Shown: in pieces, positions 52,404 through 61,500 of the stretch
Position numbering within the stretch: position 1 is the stretch's first letter
Layout of the letters: each line of letters opens with the position of its first letter
Assembly (NCBI GenBank): GCA_016716065.1
Contig: JADJXA010000026.1
Span: forward strand, 1 to 64,000
Origin: Candidatus Leptovillus gracilis
GTDB lineage: Bacteria > Chloroflexota > Anaerolineae > Promineifilales > Promineifilaceae
Reading direction: 5' to 3'
DNA length: 64,000 nt
Notes under the pieces: generated by a model
What the model was told of the DNA's origin: nothing
Seen by the model: the letters and a program-made list of their open reading frames with translations, nothing else
Database searches by the model: none
Position numbers and translations under genes: made by a program

Positions 52404-54095
52404 ATGGCTTCAATTTCTCCTATTGATTTACTGGCTATGTCGTCTGCCGAGCAGACTTTGCTGCGCCACCTGATCAAACAACCACAGGCGACGATCTTTG
52501 AGTTGGTGGCGAATTCAAAGATGAGCCTGACGGAAGTGGAACAGGTCTTGGCCGGGCTGCTGCGGCAAAATCGCATCCTGGAGCAACTGCGCGAAGGGAA
52601 GCGGGTGTTTTCGACGCGCTTTCAGTTTAAGCGCCAGACTGTCCGTAATATGCCGACCGTAGTCCTGAATTTGTTGCAGCAGACGGCGGATGTGTTTCTG
52701 GTTGAGGCGCCGATAACATCTGAACTGGATGATCAGACTAGAGACCAGTTGCTGCGGTTAGCGGAGAAGTGCACGCTGTTGCCAGATGAGGTGATGGCTT
52801 GGCAAGGGCAGAAAACGGAGCGAATCTGGTTGGTGCAACAAGGATTGCTGGCGCAAACCAGGTTGAAGGGGATACAGACGCGACAAAGGAGAGGATATTT
52901 GCATTGTGGCAGCTGGATAGGTCTGAGCGAGAGCCTGAGTGAGGCGCCGATGACGACGACGTATACGGCCGTTGCGCCCACCACCTTGCTCGCCTGGTCA
53001 GCCTCAGATTTTTTAACCTTTGCCAGCCAACAAAGCATGCTGGCGTATTCTCTGAACCGTTATTTAAGCCAGCGGTTGGTGGCCTGCCAACAGGCTCATT
53101 TGCAAAAGCAAAGTAAGTTATGGGTCATTGAGGGTGTCCATCCCCAGGCCGGCGTGACGACCTTTGCCTATAACCTGGCCTGTCTCGCGCACCAACAGGC
53201 AGACCTGGATGAGGACGGACGCACGCTGTTCTGGGCTTTAGGTCACAAAGATGAACCGCAGAGCCTTTTCCCAAATGGGGCAACGGCCGTGTCTGAAAAG
53301 CATGTCGGCCCGGCGACCATTGTGACCCATGCCAGCAACCTGGACGTATTGACCAAAGTTGAACCTAGCGGCTATGCCCCCCAGGTGCAGCTCGATATGT
53401 TGTTAACAGATTTGTTGGCGCAATATGAATATATCATCTGCGACACCGGCAGCGGCCGTGAAGATGAACTCTTATTGCGTTTGCGCGGACAGGCTCACAC
53501 ATTGATCACTCTGACACAAACGAAAGAGGGCGCTGATGCCGGACTGCAACGTTGGGCTGCCCTGCAACCCTATTCATTCCCAGGGCAGAAGCGGGTGCTG
53601 GCACTGAATGGAGCTGTTGGCGCGACGACGACTGTTGATCCTCGATTTCACCTGGTCATTCCGGCGGATTCAACGGCCGTCGCAACCGCCCAGGCACAAC
53701 AGGCGCCCGTCGTGCAGGCCGCGGCCGACAGCCCACTCTGCCAATCCCTGCACGAAGTGTATCGCCGCCTTTCTCTTGACCATGCCGTTGCCTTGTTCGT
53801 CCCTTCAACCGTTGACGTTAATCAACAAGTGGACAACAGCAACCAGGTCAAGGCGACCTTATCCTTCCTCGGTAATCTTTTCGGCGGTGCGACCAGCAGC
53901 AACGCCGAAGGCGCCTGGCGTAGTGAAGAGAGTGGGCTGGTGACAGAGCAAGTAACCATTGTGCGTACTTTTGTTTCCAAGAAGGCATTGGAAGCCCACC
54001 TGGATGATATCATTCATTTTGCAGCAGACTTGAAACAGGATATGAAGCAAGAAGCTGTTGCAATTAGTGTTGATAATCAGCTTATTTTAGTTTGA
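52404..54095 (+). CDS. winged-helix, cNMP-like and degenerate MinD-type ATPase fusion
   Basis: 563 residues. Residues 5-60 are a winged helix; about 100-235 follow the cyclic-nucleotide-binding beta-roll (CTLLPDEVMAWQGQKTERIW, VQQGLLAQTRLKG, CGSWIGLSESLSEAPM); about 240-430 a SIMIBI/MinD-like P-loop domain. Where MinD has KGGVGKT this has GVHPQAGVTTFAYNLA (about 244-259), lacking the GK(S/T) Lys, so ATP use is doubtful. YEYIICDTGSGREDELL is the switch-II-like strand. The C-terminal 80 residues are amphipathic. It is followed 13 bases later by an intact MinD-like ATPase, suggesting a heteromeric pair. The role is unknown. Confidence 0.65.
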   Translation: MASISPIDLLAMSSAEQTLLRHLIKQPQATIFELVANSKMSLTEVEQVLAGLLRQNRILEQLREGKRVFSTRFQFKRQTVRNMPTVVLNLLQQTADVFLVEAPITSELDDQTRDQLLRLAEKCTLLPDEVMAWQGQKTERIWLVQQGLLAQTRLKGIQTRQRRGYLHCGSWIGLSESLSEAPMTTTYTAVAPTTLLAWSASDFLTFASQQSMLAYSLNRYLSQRLVACQQAHLQKQSKLWVIEGVHPQAGVTTFAYNLACLAHQQADLDEDGRTLFWALGHKDEPQSLFPNGATAVSEKHVGPATIVTHASNLDVLTKVEPSGYAPQVQLDMLLTDLLAQYEYIICDTGSGREDELLLRLRGQAHTLITLTQTKEGADAGLQRWAALQPYSFPGQKRVLALNGAVGATTTVDPRFHLVIPADSTAVATAQAQQAPVVQAAADSPLCQSLHEVYRRLSLDHAVALFVPSTVDVNQQVDNSNQVKATLSFLGNLFGGATSSNAEGAWRSEESGLVTEQVTIVRTFVSKKALEAHLDDIIHFAADLKQDMKQEAVAISVDNQLILV

Positions 54096-54108
54096 AATGG
54101 AGGCAACG

Positions 54109-54879
54109 ATGACAAAAATTATTTCGACACATTCGTTTCGTGGCGGTACTGGCAAGTCCAACGTGACGGCCAACCTGGCGGCGCTGTTCGCGCAGCAAGG
54201 CTACCGAGTCGGCATATTTGATACCGACATCCAGTCCCCTGGTATTCATGTTATATTTGGATTGAATGATACGGCCGTTTCCTACACCCTAAACGATTTC
54301 CTATGGGGCAAATGCGCCATCGAAGAGGCCGCGCATAAGGTGTACACAACCGCCAATGGCGGCGAAGTCCACCTGGTTCCCTCCAGCCTCGATCCCAACG
54401 ACATTGCGCGCATCCTCCGCGAAAAATATGACGCCAGCGACATGCACGGCGCCTTTCGAGACCTGATCGCCGCTCTCGCCCTGGACTACTTGCTCATTGA
54501 TACCCACCCTGGGCTAAATGAAGAGACCTTACTCTCCATTGCCATTTCCGACAGCCTGGTCATTATCTTGCGTCCCGACCAGCAAGACTTTCAGGGAACC
54601 AGCGTCACCGTAGACGTTGCTCGCCGCCTGCGCGTGCCCGAAATATGCCTGGTCGTTAACAAAGTCCCCCCAGAATACAACTTTGACAAAGTAAAGGAAC
54701 AGGTTGAGCAGGCCTATCAGTGCGACGTGGCGGCATTGCTGCCCCTGTCAATAGACATCGCCGAAAACGGCAGCGCCGCTCTATTTTGCATCAACTATCC
54801 CGACCACTCGTTCACAGCAGGGTTAAAAAACGTCATTGAGCGACTATTGCTTGACAGCACAGAACCCGTCCCCGCCTGA
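54109..54879 (+). CDS. MinD/ParA-like ATPase
   Basis: 256 residues from ATG 54109, preceded by GGAGG; an ATG at 54097 overlaps that site and is rejected. The deviant Walker A is SFRGGTGKSNVTAN (about 9-22), with FDTDIQSPGIHVIFGL (about 41-56) and DYLLIDTHPGLNEETLLSI. All catalytic positions are present. MinD-type ATPases position partners at membranes or release them from complexes. It is paired with a degenerate homologue upstream. It is not near a replicon origin, so segregation is unlikely; regulation or assembly of the biosynthetic or export machinery is possible. Confidence 0.8.
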   Translation: MTKIISTHSFRGGTGKSNVTANLAALFAQQGYRVGIFDTDIQSPGIHVIFGLNDTAVSYTLNDFLWGKCAIEEAAHKVYTTANGGEVHLVPSSLDPNDIARILREKYDASDMHGAFRDLIAALALDYLLIDTHPGLNEETLLSIAISDSLVIILRPDQQDFQGTSVTVDVARRLRVPEICLVVNKVPPEYNFDKVKEQVEQAYQCDVAALLPLSIDIAENGSAALFCINYPDHSFTAGLKNVIERLLLDSTEPVPA

Positions 54880-54942
54880 TTGCTGCGCAACCCAAAATTA
54901 TGCGGCTAGAAGCGGGTTACAATTAAAATAAGAGGATCTAGG

Positions 54943-56043
54943 ATGATATATTCACCCACTCGGTATTTAGAAGTTACTCAATCCTGGATGAGGCCTGAAT
55001 TGGTTTCTCCCACAGCTTTGGCGCGCCTCAAAACAATTTCTGGGATTTTGCCCCCAATCTCTAACTTGCTTTTAGAATGTCGTTTAGGAACATCGGATTC
55101 AGTGGATTTGGCTCCCCAATTCCTGGCTCATGATGGTTCTCGTGCCTTCTTCATCAACAAGCGTCCAAGCCACATGCTTCCCAAACCAGAGATTCTTGAT
55201 AGCCATGTCTGGCGGCGGGTGCAGGAATTCTGTGTGCAATGGGAGCAGGCAGAACTTCTAAACATGGAAGTGGCTGACATTTGGCTTGAGTTCGATGTAG
55301 ATGGCCCACCGCCCCACATCCCAATCCCCGGGTTATTTGTCACTTATGAAAAGAAGTCGAGTATAACCGATTTACAGGCGCTTAGATCGAAGCATCATCA
55401 AGCCACCAAACTCGCTTTGGAGATACTGTTCGCAGCGCCTTTACCTCCCCTGCTTGCACAAAATATAGACGCTTGTTTCGAATTGTTACCAGAGCAGTCT
55501 TATATGTTTTCCGTAGGGGCTATGTTGTCTAGAGACTCTGTGCCCATCAAACTCTGCGTAGCCGATATGACTTCAGAACAACTCGTCCCTTATTTGAAAA
55601 ATGTGGGATGGCCCGGTTGTTATGATGACGTACACAATCTGCTGCACGAAATAGATCCTTTGTTGGATCGAATTGCCTTTCAATTAGATATTATAGATGG
55701 TGTGATCTCCCCAAAGATCGGATTTGAATGCTATTTGACTGAACATAACCCTAGGAAAGAAGCGCGTTGGCGTCTGTTACTAGATTATCTTGTCAAAATA
55801 GGACAATGCACGCCGGATAAAAAAGAAGCCCTACTTATGTGGTATGGTGGTCAATATAACATTTTACCCCAAGAGCAAGGGGTCAATTTTATTGATGGTC
55901 CATGTTCCCGCAATGTGTTTATCAGATGCGTCAATCATATAAAGGTTGTCATTCACCCCGATTCCTCTTACGAGGCCAAAGCTTACTTATGTATCAACAA
56001 GAGCTGGTTGCCACCCGCCAAGTCTACTCCGCAAGGCATTTAA
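54943..56043 (+). CDS. hypothetical protein of the lanthipeptide region
   Basis: 366 residues, soluble. Blocks such as ISNLLLECRLGTSDSVDLAP, WRRVQEFCVQWEQAELLNME, VADIWLEFDVDGPPPHIPIP and LDIIDGVISPKIGFECYL give a mixed fold. Similar sequences occur, as I recall, as unannotated partners of LanM clusters in cyanobacteria and Chloroflexota, but I cannot name a family. It is co-directional with the MinD-like pair and convergent with the reductase gene, separated by a long palindrome. G+C is slightly lower than upstream. Confidence 0.6.
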   Translation: MIYSPTRYLEVTQSWMRPELVSPTALARLKTISGILPPISNLLLECRLGTSDSVDLAPQFLAHDGSRAFFINKRPSHMLPKPEILDSHVWRRVQEFCVQWEQAELLNMEVADIWLEFDVDGPPPHIPIPGLFVTYEKKSSITDLQALRSKHHQATKLALEILFAAPLPPLLAQNIDACFELLPEQSYMFSVGAMLSRDSVPIKLCVADMTSEQLVPYLKNVGWPGCYDDVHNLLHEIDPLLDRIAFQLDIIDGVISPKIGFECYLTEHNPRKEARWRLLLDYLVKIGQCTPDKKEALLMWYGGQYNILPQEQGVNFIDGPCSRNVFIRCVNHIKVVIHPDSSYEAKAYLCINKSWLPPAKSTPQGI

Positions 56044-56070
56044 CCAAGCGATAACTGGTATATAGCCAGG

Positions 56071-56219
56071 GTAACACAGGTCACTGGTATAAACTTAAAC
56101 TTGTCATTCTGAGCGAAGCGAAGAATCCCAACGCCTCTGGGATACTTCGTCGCTTCGCTCCTTAGTATGACATGTGAATACCAGTAGTATTTTGTATAAG
56201 CTCAACTAACCTGTGTTAC
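56071..56219. repeat. nested inverted-repeat element
   Basis: Outer arms GTAACACAGGT (56071) and ACCTGTGTTAC (56209), middle arms ACTGGTAT and ATACCAGT, and an inner imperfect palindrome about 70 bases long from TGTCATTCTGAGCGAAGCGA (56102) to its inverse ending ATGACA (56172). The inner part resembles dispersed TGTCATTCTGAGCGAAGCG repeats seen in many genomes. It lies between convergent genes and may act as a bidirectional terminator or be a MITE. Confidence 0.65.
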
Positions 56220-56226
56220 TGCCTGG

Positions 56227-57333
56227 TTAAGCGCCGTCATATTTATAAACGACTTTGCCAAACCGCCCCCTGGCATTGTAACTCCTGTTGATAAACTTCC
56301 CTATCTGCTTGCCAGAGTATACTGAGTCAATTACAACGTTAAAACGCCCGGCCGTGTAATCCGCGATAGCTTGAGCCAGATCTTCTGTCACGCCCACGCA
56401 ATTTCCGATCACTTGCAAATTTTTCACCACAACGTTGGATAAAACGTCTGTCAACGCATACGTTTCCTCTAAAACAGGTGATCGTTTATCAATGATGCCA
56501 TGATACTGACCAGCACGGCCGCAGGAGATGTAGCGTGCATTATAGGTCATTAAATGCACCACCCAGCTTAGATGGAGATCAAAAAAGGGATCAATGACAC
56601 AATCAAACATGCCGGCCGCTGCCATGATGCTGCTTGTGTCAGGTTCAGGTGATATCACAAATAATTGCCGCACGCCCATCTCTTGCAACCTGTCGGCATA
56701 CTCATCATTTGTCGAGGTGGCATAGACGGAGACATCATATTGGCGCAGGGCATTGATGGCAAACAAAGACGTATTCGATTTCGCTGAAGTCACGAGAACT
56801 TTTTCGCCAGGTTTCAAATTGAGTTTACGGATCATGCCATAAACCGTTTGCGCCCCAATGCTAAACGCAGCGCCAACCTCATCTGGCATTTGCGGTGGGA
56901 TATTGATGAGCTTGGCGTAGTGCAGCGCCTCATACTCTTTGGATGCTTTATTCGTAGGCACGCCTTCGGCAAAAGGGGAACTGTTGTCATAATAATGATT
57001 GTTGCCAATCACTCTGTCCCCGATAGCCAATCCCACAACATCGCTCCCTATGTCAACCACTTCGCCGGCAAATTCTGAACCGATAGGGTGAAAAAATCCT
57101 GATCGGGTCTGCTTGCTGGCGGCAAAGATGACGGCCTTATCACGGTAGTTACAGGAAAAAGCCTTTTTTCTCACTAGTACCCGCTGCCGATTTTCAGGGG
57201 CATTTCTATTAAACTCAGGCGTAGGCGTAGACACAATGCCAAAGGTAACGGGAATATCATCTATCTCAACCGTTTCCTTTGCGCTGTCAGATAACGATTC
57301 TTGTGCATGATTGATCACGGCAAGATTTCTCAT
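56227..57333 (-). CDS. MDR-family zinc-type alcohol dehydrogenase/quinone reductase
   Basis: 368 residues. The GroES-like half has NYRDKAVIFAASKQTRSGFF and PIGSEFAGEVVDIGSDVVGL; the Rossmann half has KPGEKVLVTSAKSNTSLFAI in place of the usual GxGxxG. Structural-zinc cysteines are absent, as in quinone-oxidoreductase-type MDRs. Next to a lanthipeptide precursor, an MDR could reduce dehydroalanine to D-Ala as LanJ(A) enzymes do (inference). It is transcribed away from the precursor and bracketed by GTAACACAG inverted repeats on both sides, unlike other genes here. Confidence 0.75.
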   Translation of the reverse strand: MRNLAVINHAQESLSDSAKETVEIDDIPVTFGIVSTPTPEFNRNAPENRQRVLVRKKAFSCNYRDKAVIFAASKQTRSGFFHPIGSEFAGEVVDIGSDVVGLAIGDRVIGNNHYYDNSSPFAEGVPTNKASKEYEALHYAKLINIPPQMPDEVGAAFSIGAQTVYGMIRKLNLKPGEKVLVTSAKSNTSLFAINALRQYDVSVYATSTNDEYADRLQEMGVRQLFVISPEPDTSSIMAAAGMFDCVIDPFFDLHLSWVVHLMTYNARYISCGRAGQYHGIIDKRSPVLEETYALTDVLSNVVVKNLQVIGNCVGVTEDLAQAIADYTAGRFNVVIDSVYSGKQIGKFINRSYNARGRFGKVVYKYDGA

Positions 57334-57359
57334 TTCACACCCTTTTTGTCATTTACCGT

Positions 57360-57386
57360 GTAACACAAGTTGGCAATCTGTGTTAC
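57360..57386. repeat. GTAACACA inverted repeat
   Basis: GTAACACA (57360-57367) and TGTGTTAC (57379-57386) with an 11-base spacer, 27 bases upstream of the reductase start. The same core forms the outer arms of the 56071-56219 element at the gene's other end. It may be an operator or a transposition end. The remaining gap to 57609 shows nothing else. Confidence 0.5.
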
Positions 57387-57609
57387 GGCATCATAGGTCG
57401 GCGCAAGTTTCGCCGGACTCCTGCAATTATTCCTTTTGTTTGCCAGGTGGCAATGTCGTCACCGTCTTGTTCCCTCTCCAACCGATGACACAGCTCTATA
57501 GGTTCAATGTCATACGGCAAAATATAGCCGTTACATCATGTCCCAAGATCGTGGTTGCAATATGATCTGGCATAGTTAGGCGCATGAGTCAATGACAAGG
57601 AGTTGTGAC

Positions 57610-57885
57610 GTGATCTACACCGTCGGCCCAGAAAAAGTATACAAAGCGCAGCTACAGGTGTGGGGCGACCTCTTTAAGGTTGGCCGTACAGAAGAGTATC
57701 GTGGTGGATGTGCCTTTCAATCCATTGTGGATGCACAACGTTGGATACAAGAGTACAAAAAGGAAGAAGATCGGAAGTTCGGTGTTTTTGGCCTTAACGC
57801 TGAATGGGGAAAAGATACCGAGCCGTCTGAAGATAAGTGGTGGCACTATCTTTTGCACAACCGTCAAGTTATACCGCTTGATTAA
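57610..57885 (+). CDS. small hypothetical protein upstream of the lanthipeptide precursor
   Basis: 91 residues from GTG 57610, seven bases after AAGGAG; an in-frame ATG at 57592 lies before that site. Alpha/beta: YTVGPEKVYKAQLQVWGDLF, AFQSIVDAQRWIQEYKKEED, FGVFGLNAEWGKDTEP, WWHYLLHNRQVIPLD. It has many Trp and no Cys or signal. It could be an immunity or regulatory protein for the adjacent lanthipeptide, but nothing shows this. No family is recognised. Confidence 0.6.
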   Translation: MIYTVGPEKVYKAQLQVWGDLFKVGRTEEYRGGCAFQSIVDAQRWIQEYKKEEDRKFGVFGLNAEWGKDTEPSEDKWWHYLLHNRQVIPLD

Positions 57886-58043
57886 CAATGGTATTACGTC
57901 GTTTTTCAATCTGTCCGCGGCAGGTTGTAATACAAGGAATACAGATTGTAAATAGAGATGTGCACGCTCTTTGCAAAACGTGTTCCAAGCAGCAGTCAAG
58001 AAACCATATTCAGTATTCAAAAATATAAGGAGACTAAAAAATC

Positions 58044-58253
58044 ATGTCAGAACAGACCCCAACCCCGCAAGAAATTGTACACGCCTGGAAAGATGAGGAA
58101 TTCCGCAACAGTTTGTCCCCCGAACAACTCGCTGCTTTGCCGGCGTCTCCCGACAACATAGCCGAATTGTCGGATGAAGAGTTGGAGGAGGTTGCCGGCG
58201 GAGCCTGGACCTGCGTCGGCACTTGTGGCAATACTAAAATTAACGCTCAGTAA
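58044..58253 (+). CDS. lanA: class II lanthipeptide precursor, mersacidin/lichenicidin-type leader
   Basis: 69 residues behind AAGGAG. The leader is mersacidin-like: PQEIVHAWKDEEFRNSLSPE, then IAELSDEELEEVAGG ending in the double-Gly cleavage site (52-53). The 16-residue core AWTCVGTCGNTKINAQ has three Thr and two Cys, so up to two lanthionine-type rings (methyllanthionine from Thr) plus one dehydrobutyrine are possible. Thr3-Cys4 and Thr7-Cys8 are adjacent, so rings must form between non-neighbouring residues. The core has no Ser and matches no lantibiotic I know. LanM lies 252 bases downstream after an attenuator. Confidence 0.9.
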   Translation: MSEQTPTPQEIVHAWKDEEFRNSLSPEQLAALPASPDNIAELSDEELEEVAGGAWTCVGTCGNTKINAQ

Positions 58254-58261
58254 ACTGTGTC

Positions 58262-58330
58262 AGGGTTGCTCTCAGGCCAAGTTGTAAGAGTGAATTCAAT
58301 TTGACTGGAGAGCAACCCTCTTTTGTTTGG
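58262..58330 (+). terminator. attenuator between lanA and lanM
   Basis: AGGGTTGCTCTC (58262) and GAGAGCAACCCT (58308) pair perfectly over 12 bp and are followed by CTTTTGTTTG. Placed nine bases after the precursor stop, it would make lanA transcript more abundant than lanM, the usual arrangement. Confidence 0.7.
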
Positions 58331-58356
58331 GCATCACAATCAAATCTCTCTTGTTT

Positions 58357-58378
58357 GGCGCGGTCTTGTGACCGCGCC
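58357..58378. repeat. 9-bp hairpin
   Basis: GGCGCGGTC-TTGT-GACCGCGCC in the lanA-lanM gap. Its GTCTT loop is shared with the palindromes at 2079 and 15548-15582. It may be a dispersed element or an mRNA stability structure. Confidence 0.5.
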
Positions 58379-58505
58379 AGTGTGTTAGTAGCAACTGCAT
58401 CTGGGACAAAGGATGTCTCATGCAAACTGACGAACCTCTTTTGTACTCTGGGATGTATTGCCCAAGCCGGGAAAGACAGAGGAGTTTGCCTCACTTGAGT
58501 TTGCT

Positions 58506-61500
58506 ATGTTGAATGCAAAATTTGACACCCCTTTATGGTCACAGGCAGCGACGCTGTTTGAACGGACAGGCTCTCCTTGTCGGGCAAGGGGAACTTGTCA
58601 GGCCAGCAATAAGTTGTCCAGGGAACAAGCGCCTGCTGAACGTCATCTGAAACGCCTGGGTCATTGGAAAGGTCAGCGGCCTTTTGACCAGGATGGATAT
58701 TTTACGCAGAGACTAGCGGAGAACCATTTAACGGAAGAGGGGCTGCTCTCTTTGTTAGCTGAGCCGGTGGAGGCCTTGCAAGAGCGCCTGTCTAAACAAG
58801 AGTGGGTCGAGGAGTTGTTGGCGGCGTTTTCAACAAACCTTGATGCCGATGCCGGATTGTCAGAGGCTTTGCAGGAGAAGGTGGATACAACCTTTCTCGC
58901 GTTGATCAAACCGTTGATCCATCAGATGCAAGGCGCCATTCGGGAAGTCGTCAATGAGCTTGTTGTGCAGAACGGCCGTTCCCCCATCCCGATTGATTTA
59001 ACCACTATTGAAGACAGCTTGTTTAGCCCCTTGCTGGATGAATTAACAGAGATATTGATGCCGGTCATGATTTTGGAGCTTCATGCGGCGGGTATGCTGG
59101 GGCTTCTACAAGGAGAAACGCCGGAGGCTCGTTTTCAAAGTTTCATCAGCCGTCTGCATCAACCAGAACTGGCGCTGTCACTCTTACAAGAATATCCGGT
59201 CCTGGCTCGTTTGCTGGTCACCTTTTTGCAAAACTGGGGCCAGGCAATGCGCTTATTCCTGCACCGTTTGTGCGGTGATTGGGAAGATATTTGCCACACC
59301 TTTGCGGCGATAGATCCCTATGATTGTGTGACCCATATCAATGCCAATGCAGGCGATCGGCACGTTGGTGGCGACAGAGTCATGATCGTCACCTTTCGCT
59401 CTGGCGGAAAGTTGGTCTATAAGCCCAAACCCCTAGACGTTGATGCACATTTTCAAGCCCTGCTTTGCTGGATCAATGCGCGTGGCTTCACCCCGCCTTT
59501 GGCGACATTGCAGCTGCTCAACTGTGGCAGCCATGGTTGGGTCGAGTTCGTGTCCGCGCAGGCTTGTGCGACAGAGGCGGAAGTTAAGCGTTTCTTCACC
59601 AGGCAAGGAGGCTATCTGGTGTTGTTGACCGTTCTGAAAGGAGTTGATTTTCATTATGAAAATGTGATCGCCGCCGGTGAACATCCCATGCTGATTGACC
59701 TGGAGACATTGTTTCATCCTACATATATGGCCGCACATGGTGCAATCGCCACGGCTTACAAGCAAATCAATGACTCTGTGGTCAACACGTTGTTGCTGCC
59801 CAATATCAGGTTAATCAGCCTCGGTTTAGATATAGGCGGTATGGGAGATGCTGCCAGAGAAAGTACTCGAACCGCTTTGGTATTGGAAAATGTAGGAACA
59901 GACAAAATGCAGTACGCCCACAAACCGATTTCTGGAGGGGAGGCAAATCACCAGCCCCATCTGCAAGGGCATGCGATAAACAGCGTGGCGTATATAGATG
60001 ACATACTGGCCGGATTTCGCGCCATGTATTGGTTATTGCACGATCATCGTGACGAGCTTTTACATCACGGCAGTCCCTTATACCAATTTGCGGCTGATCA
60101 AACGCGCATTGTACTCAGAAACACCATGACCTATGCCTTGCTATTACGGCAATGTTTGCAACCACAAGAGCTGCGTGATGGCTTGAACTACGAAAAAACG
60201 TGCGATAGATTGTGGCTTGAAGTGCCCGATCAGCCGCACCTAAAACAGTTAATTCCCTTTGAACGCAGCGATTTGTGGCAGATGGATGTCCCCTTTTTTA
60301 CAACTCAACCCGGTTCAAAGAACGTATGGAGCAGCGCGGGTGACTGCATCCCCAGTTACCTGCAAGAGTCCGGGCTGGAATTGGCCGAAAAACGGTTGCG
60401 AGACTTGTGTGCGGCCGATTATGAACGACAGATCTGGTTCTTGCGGGCTTCATTTGTCCGAGCAGCGACAGCAAGCGAACTGGCGAGAAACCCTGTGATG
60501 GTTGCCTCGACAGGTACGCGCTCCGATTCGCTCGTGTTGGCAAACGTGTTGGGGCAGAGGATTGCAGCTTCAGCCTTCAAGGAAGAAGATCATGCTACCT
60601 GGGTTGATCTGTATGCTCAAGAGCACAAGTGGTTTCTGGAGGCTGGGAACACAAGCCTTTATAGTGGTTTGCCGGGCACTGCTTTGTTTTTAGCGCATCT
60701 GGGGCGTGTGACGGGCAACGGCCGTTATACCACATTGGCTCAACAAACAATTAACTCTGTGCTGCGCTGGGTGGAAAACCCGACACTGGCTATGAAACGC
60801 GCGCTTAAACTGATTGGCGGGTTTGACGGTTGGGGCGGCATCGTCTATGCCCTGACGCATCTCGGCATTCTCTGGCAAGATGAAGACCTTCTCACGCGCG
60901 CTGCAAGCTATGTGACGCAAATCCTCCCTCGCATTCAGCGCGATGCTCACCTGGATATTCTCTCTGGCGCGGCCGGCTCAATTGTTTGTTTAACCGGCTT
61001 GTATGCCCATCGTCCCTCAGCACAGGTGTTAGATGTGGCGATACAATGCGGCGATTGGTTGCTCGACAAGGCGCAGCATTCAGCGCAAGGCATATACTGG
61101 CAAGCGCAGAATCTACAAACCAATTCAAACAAAGTAGGTTTTGCTAATGGGGGGAGTGGGATTGCCTGGGCATTGTTGAAGCTGCACCAATTGAGCGGGA
61201 AATCCCGTTTTTACCAGACGGCCGTTGCTGGTATTGCCTATGAACGAACTGTTTTAGCCGCCGAGGGACCCAATTTACCCATTACTTGGTGTGACGGGAT
61301 AACCGGCGTCGGGATGGCGCGTTTAGCTTCATCCGGCTATATGGATGATCCCCAAATGCGCGAGGAAATCGAAACGGCCGTGCAAAGCGTACTCGCCACA
61401 GGATTGGGCGACAACCACTCGCTCTGCCATGGCGCGTTTGGCAACCTGGAGTTCTTGCTCCAGGCTGCACAACAACTGCCAGACAACAACCTCAAAGCCC

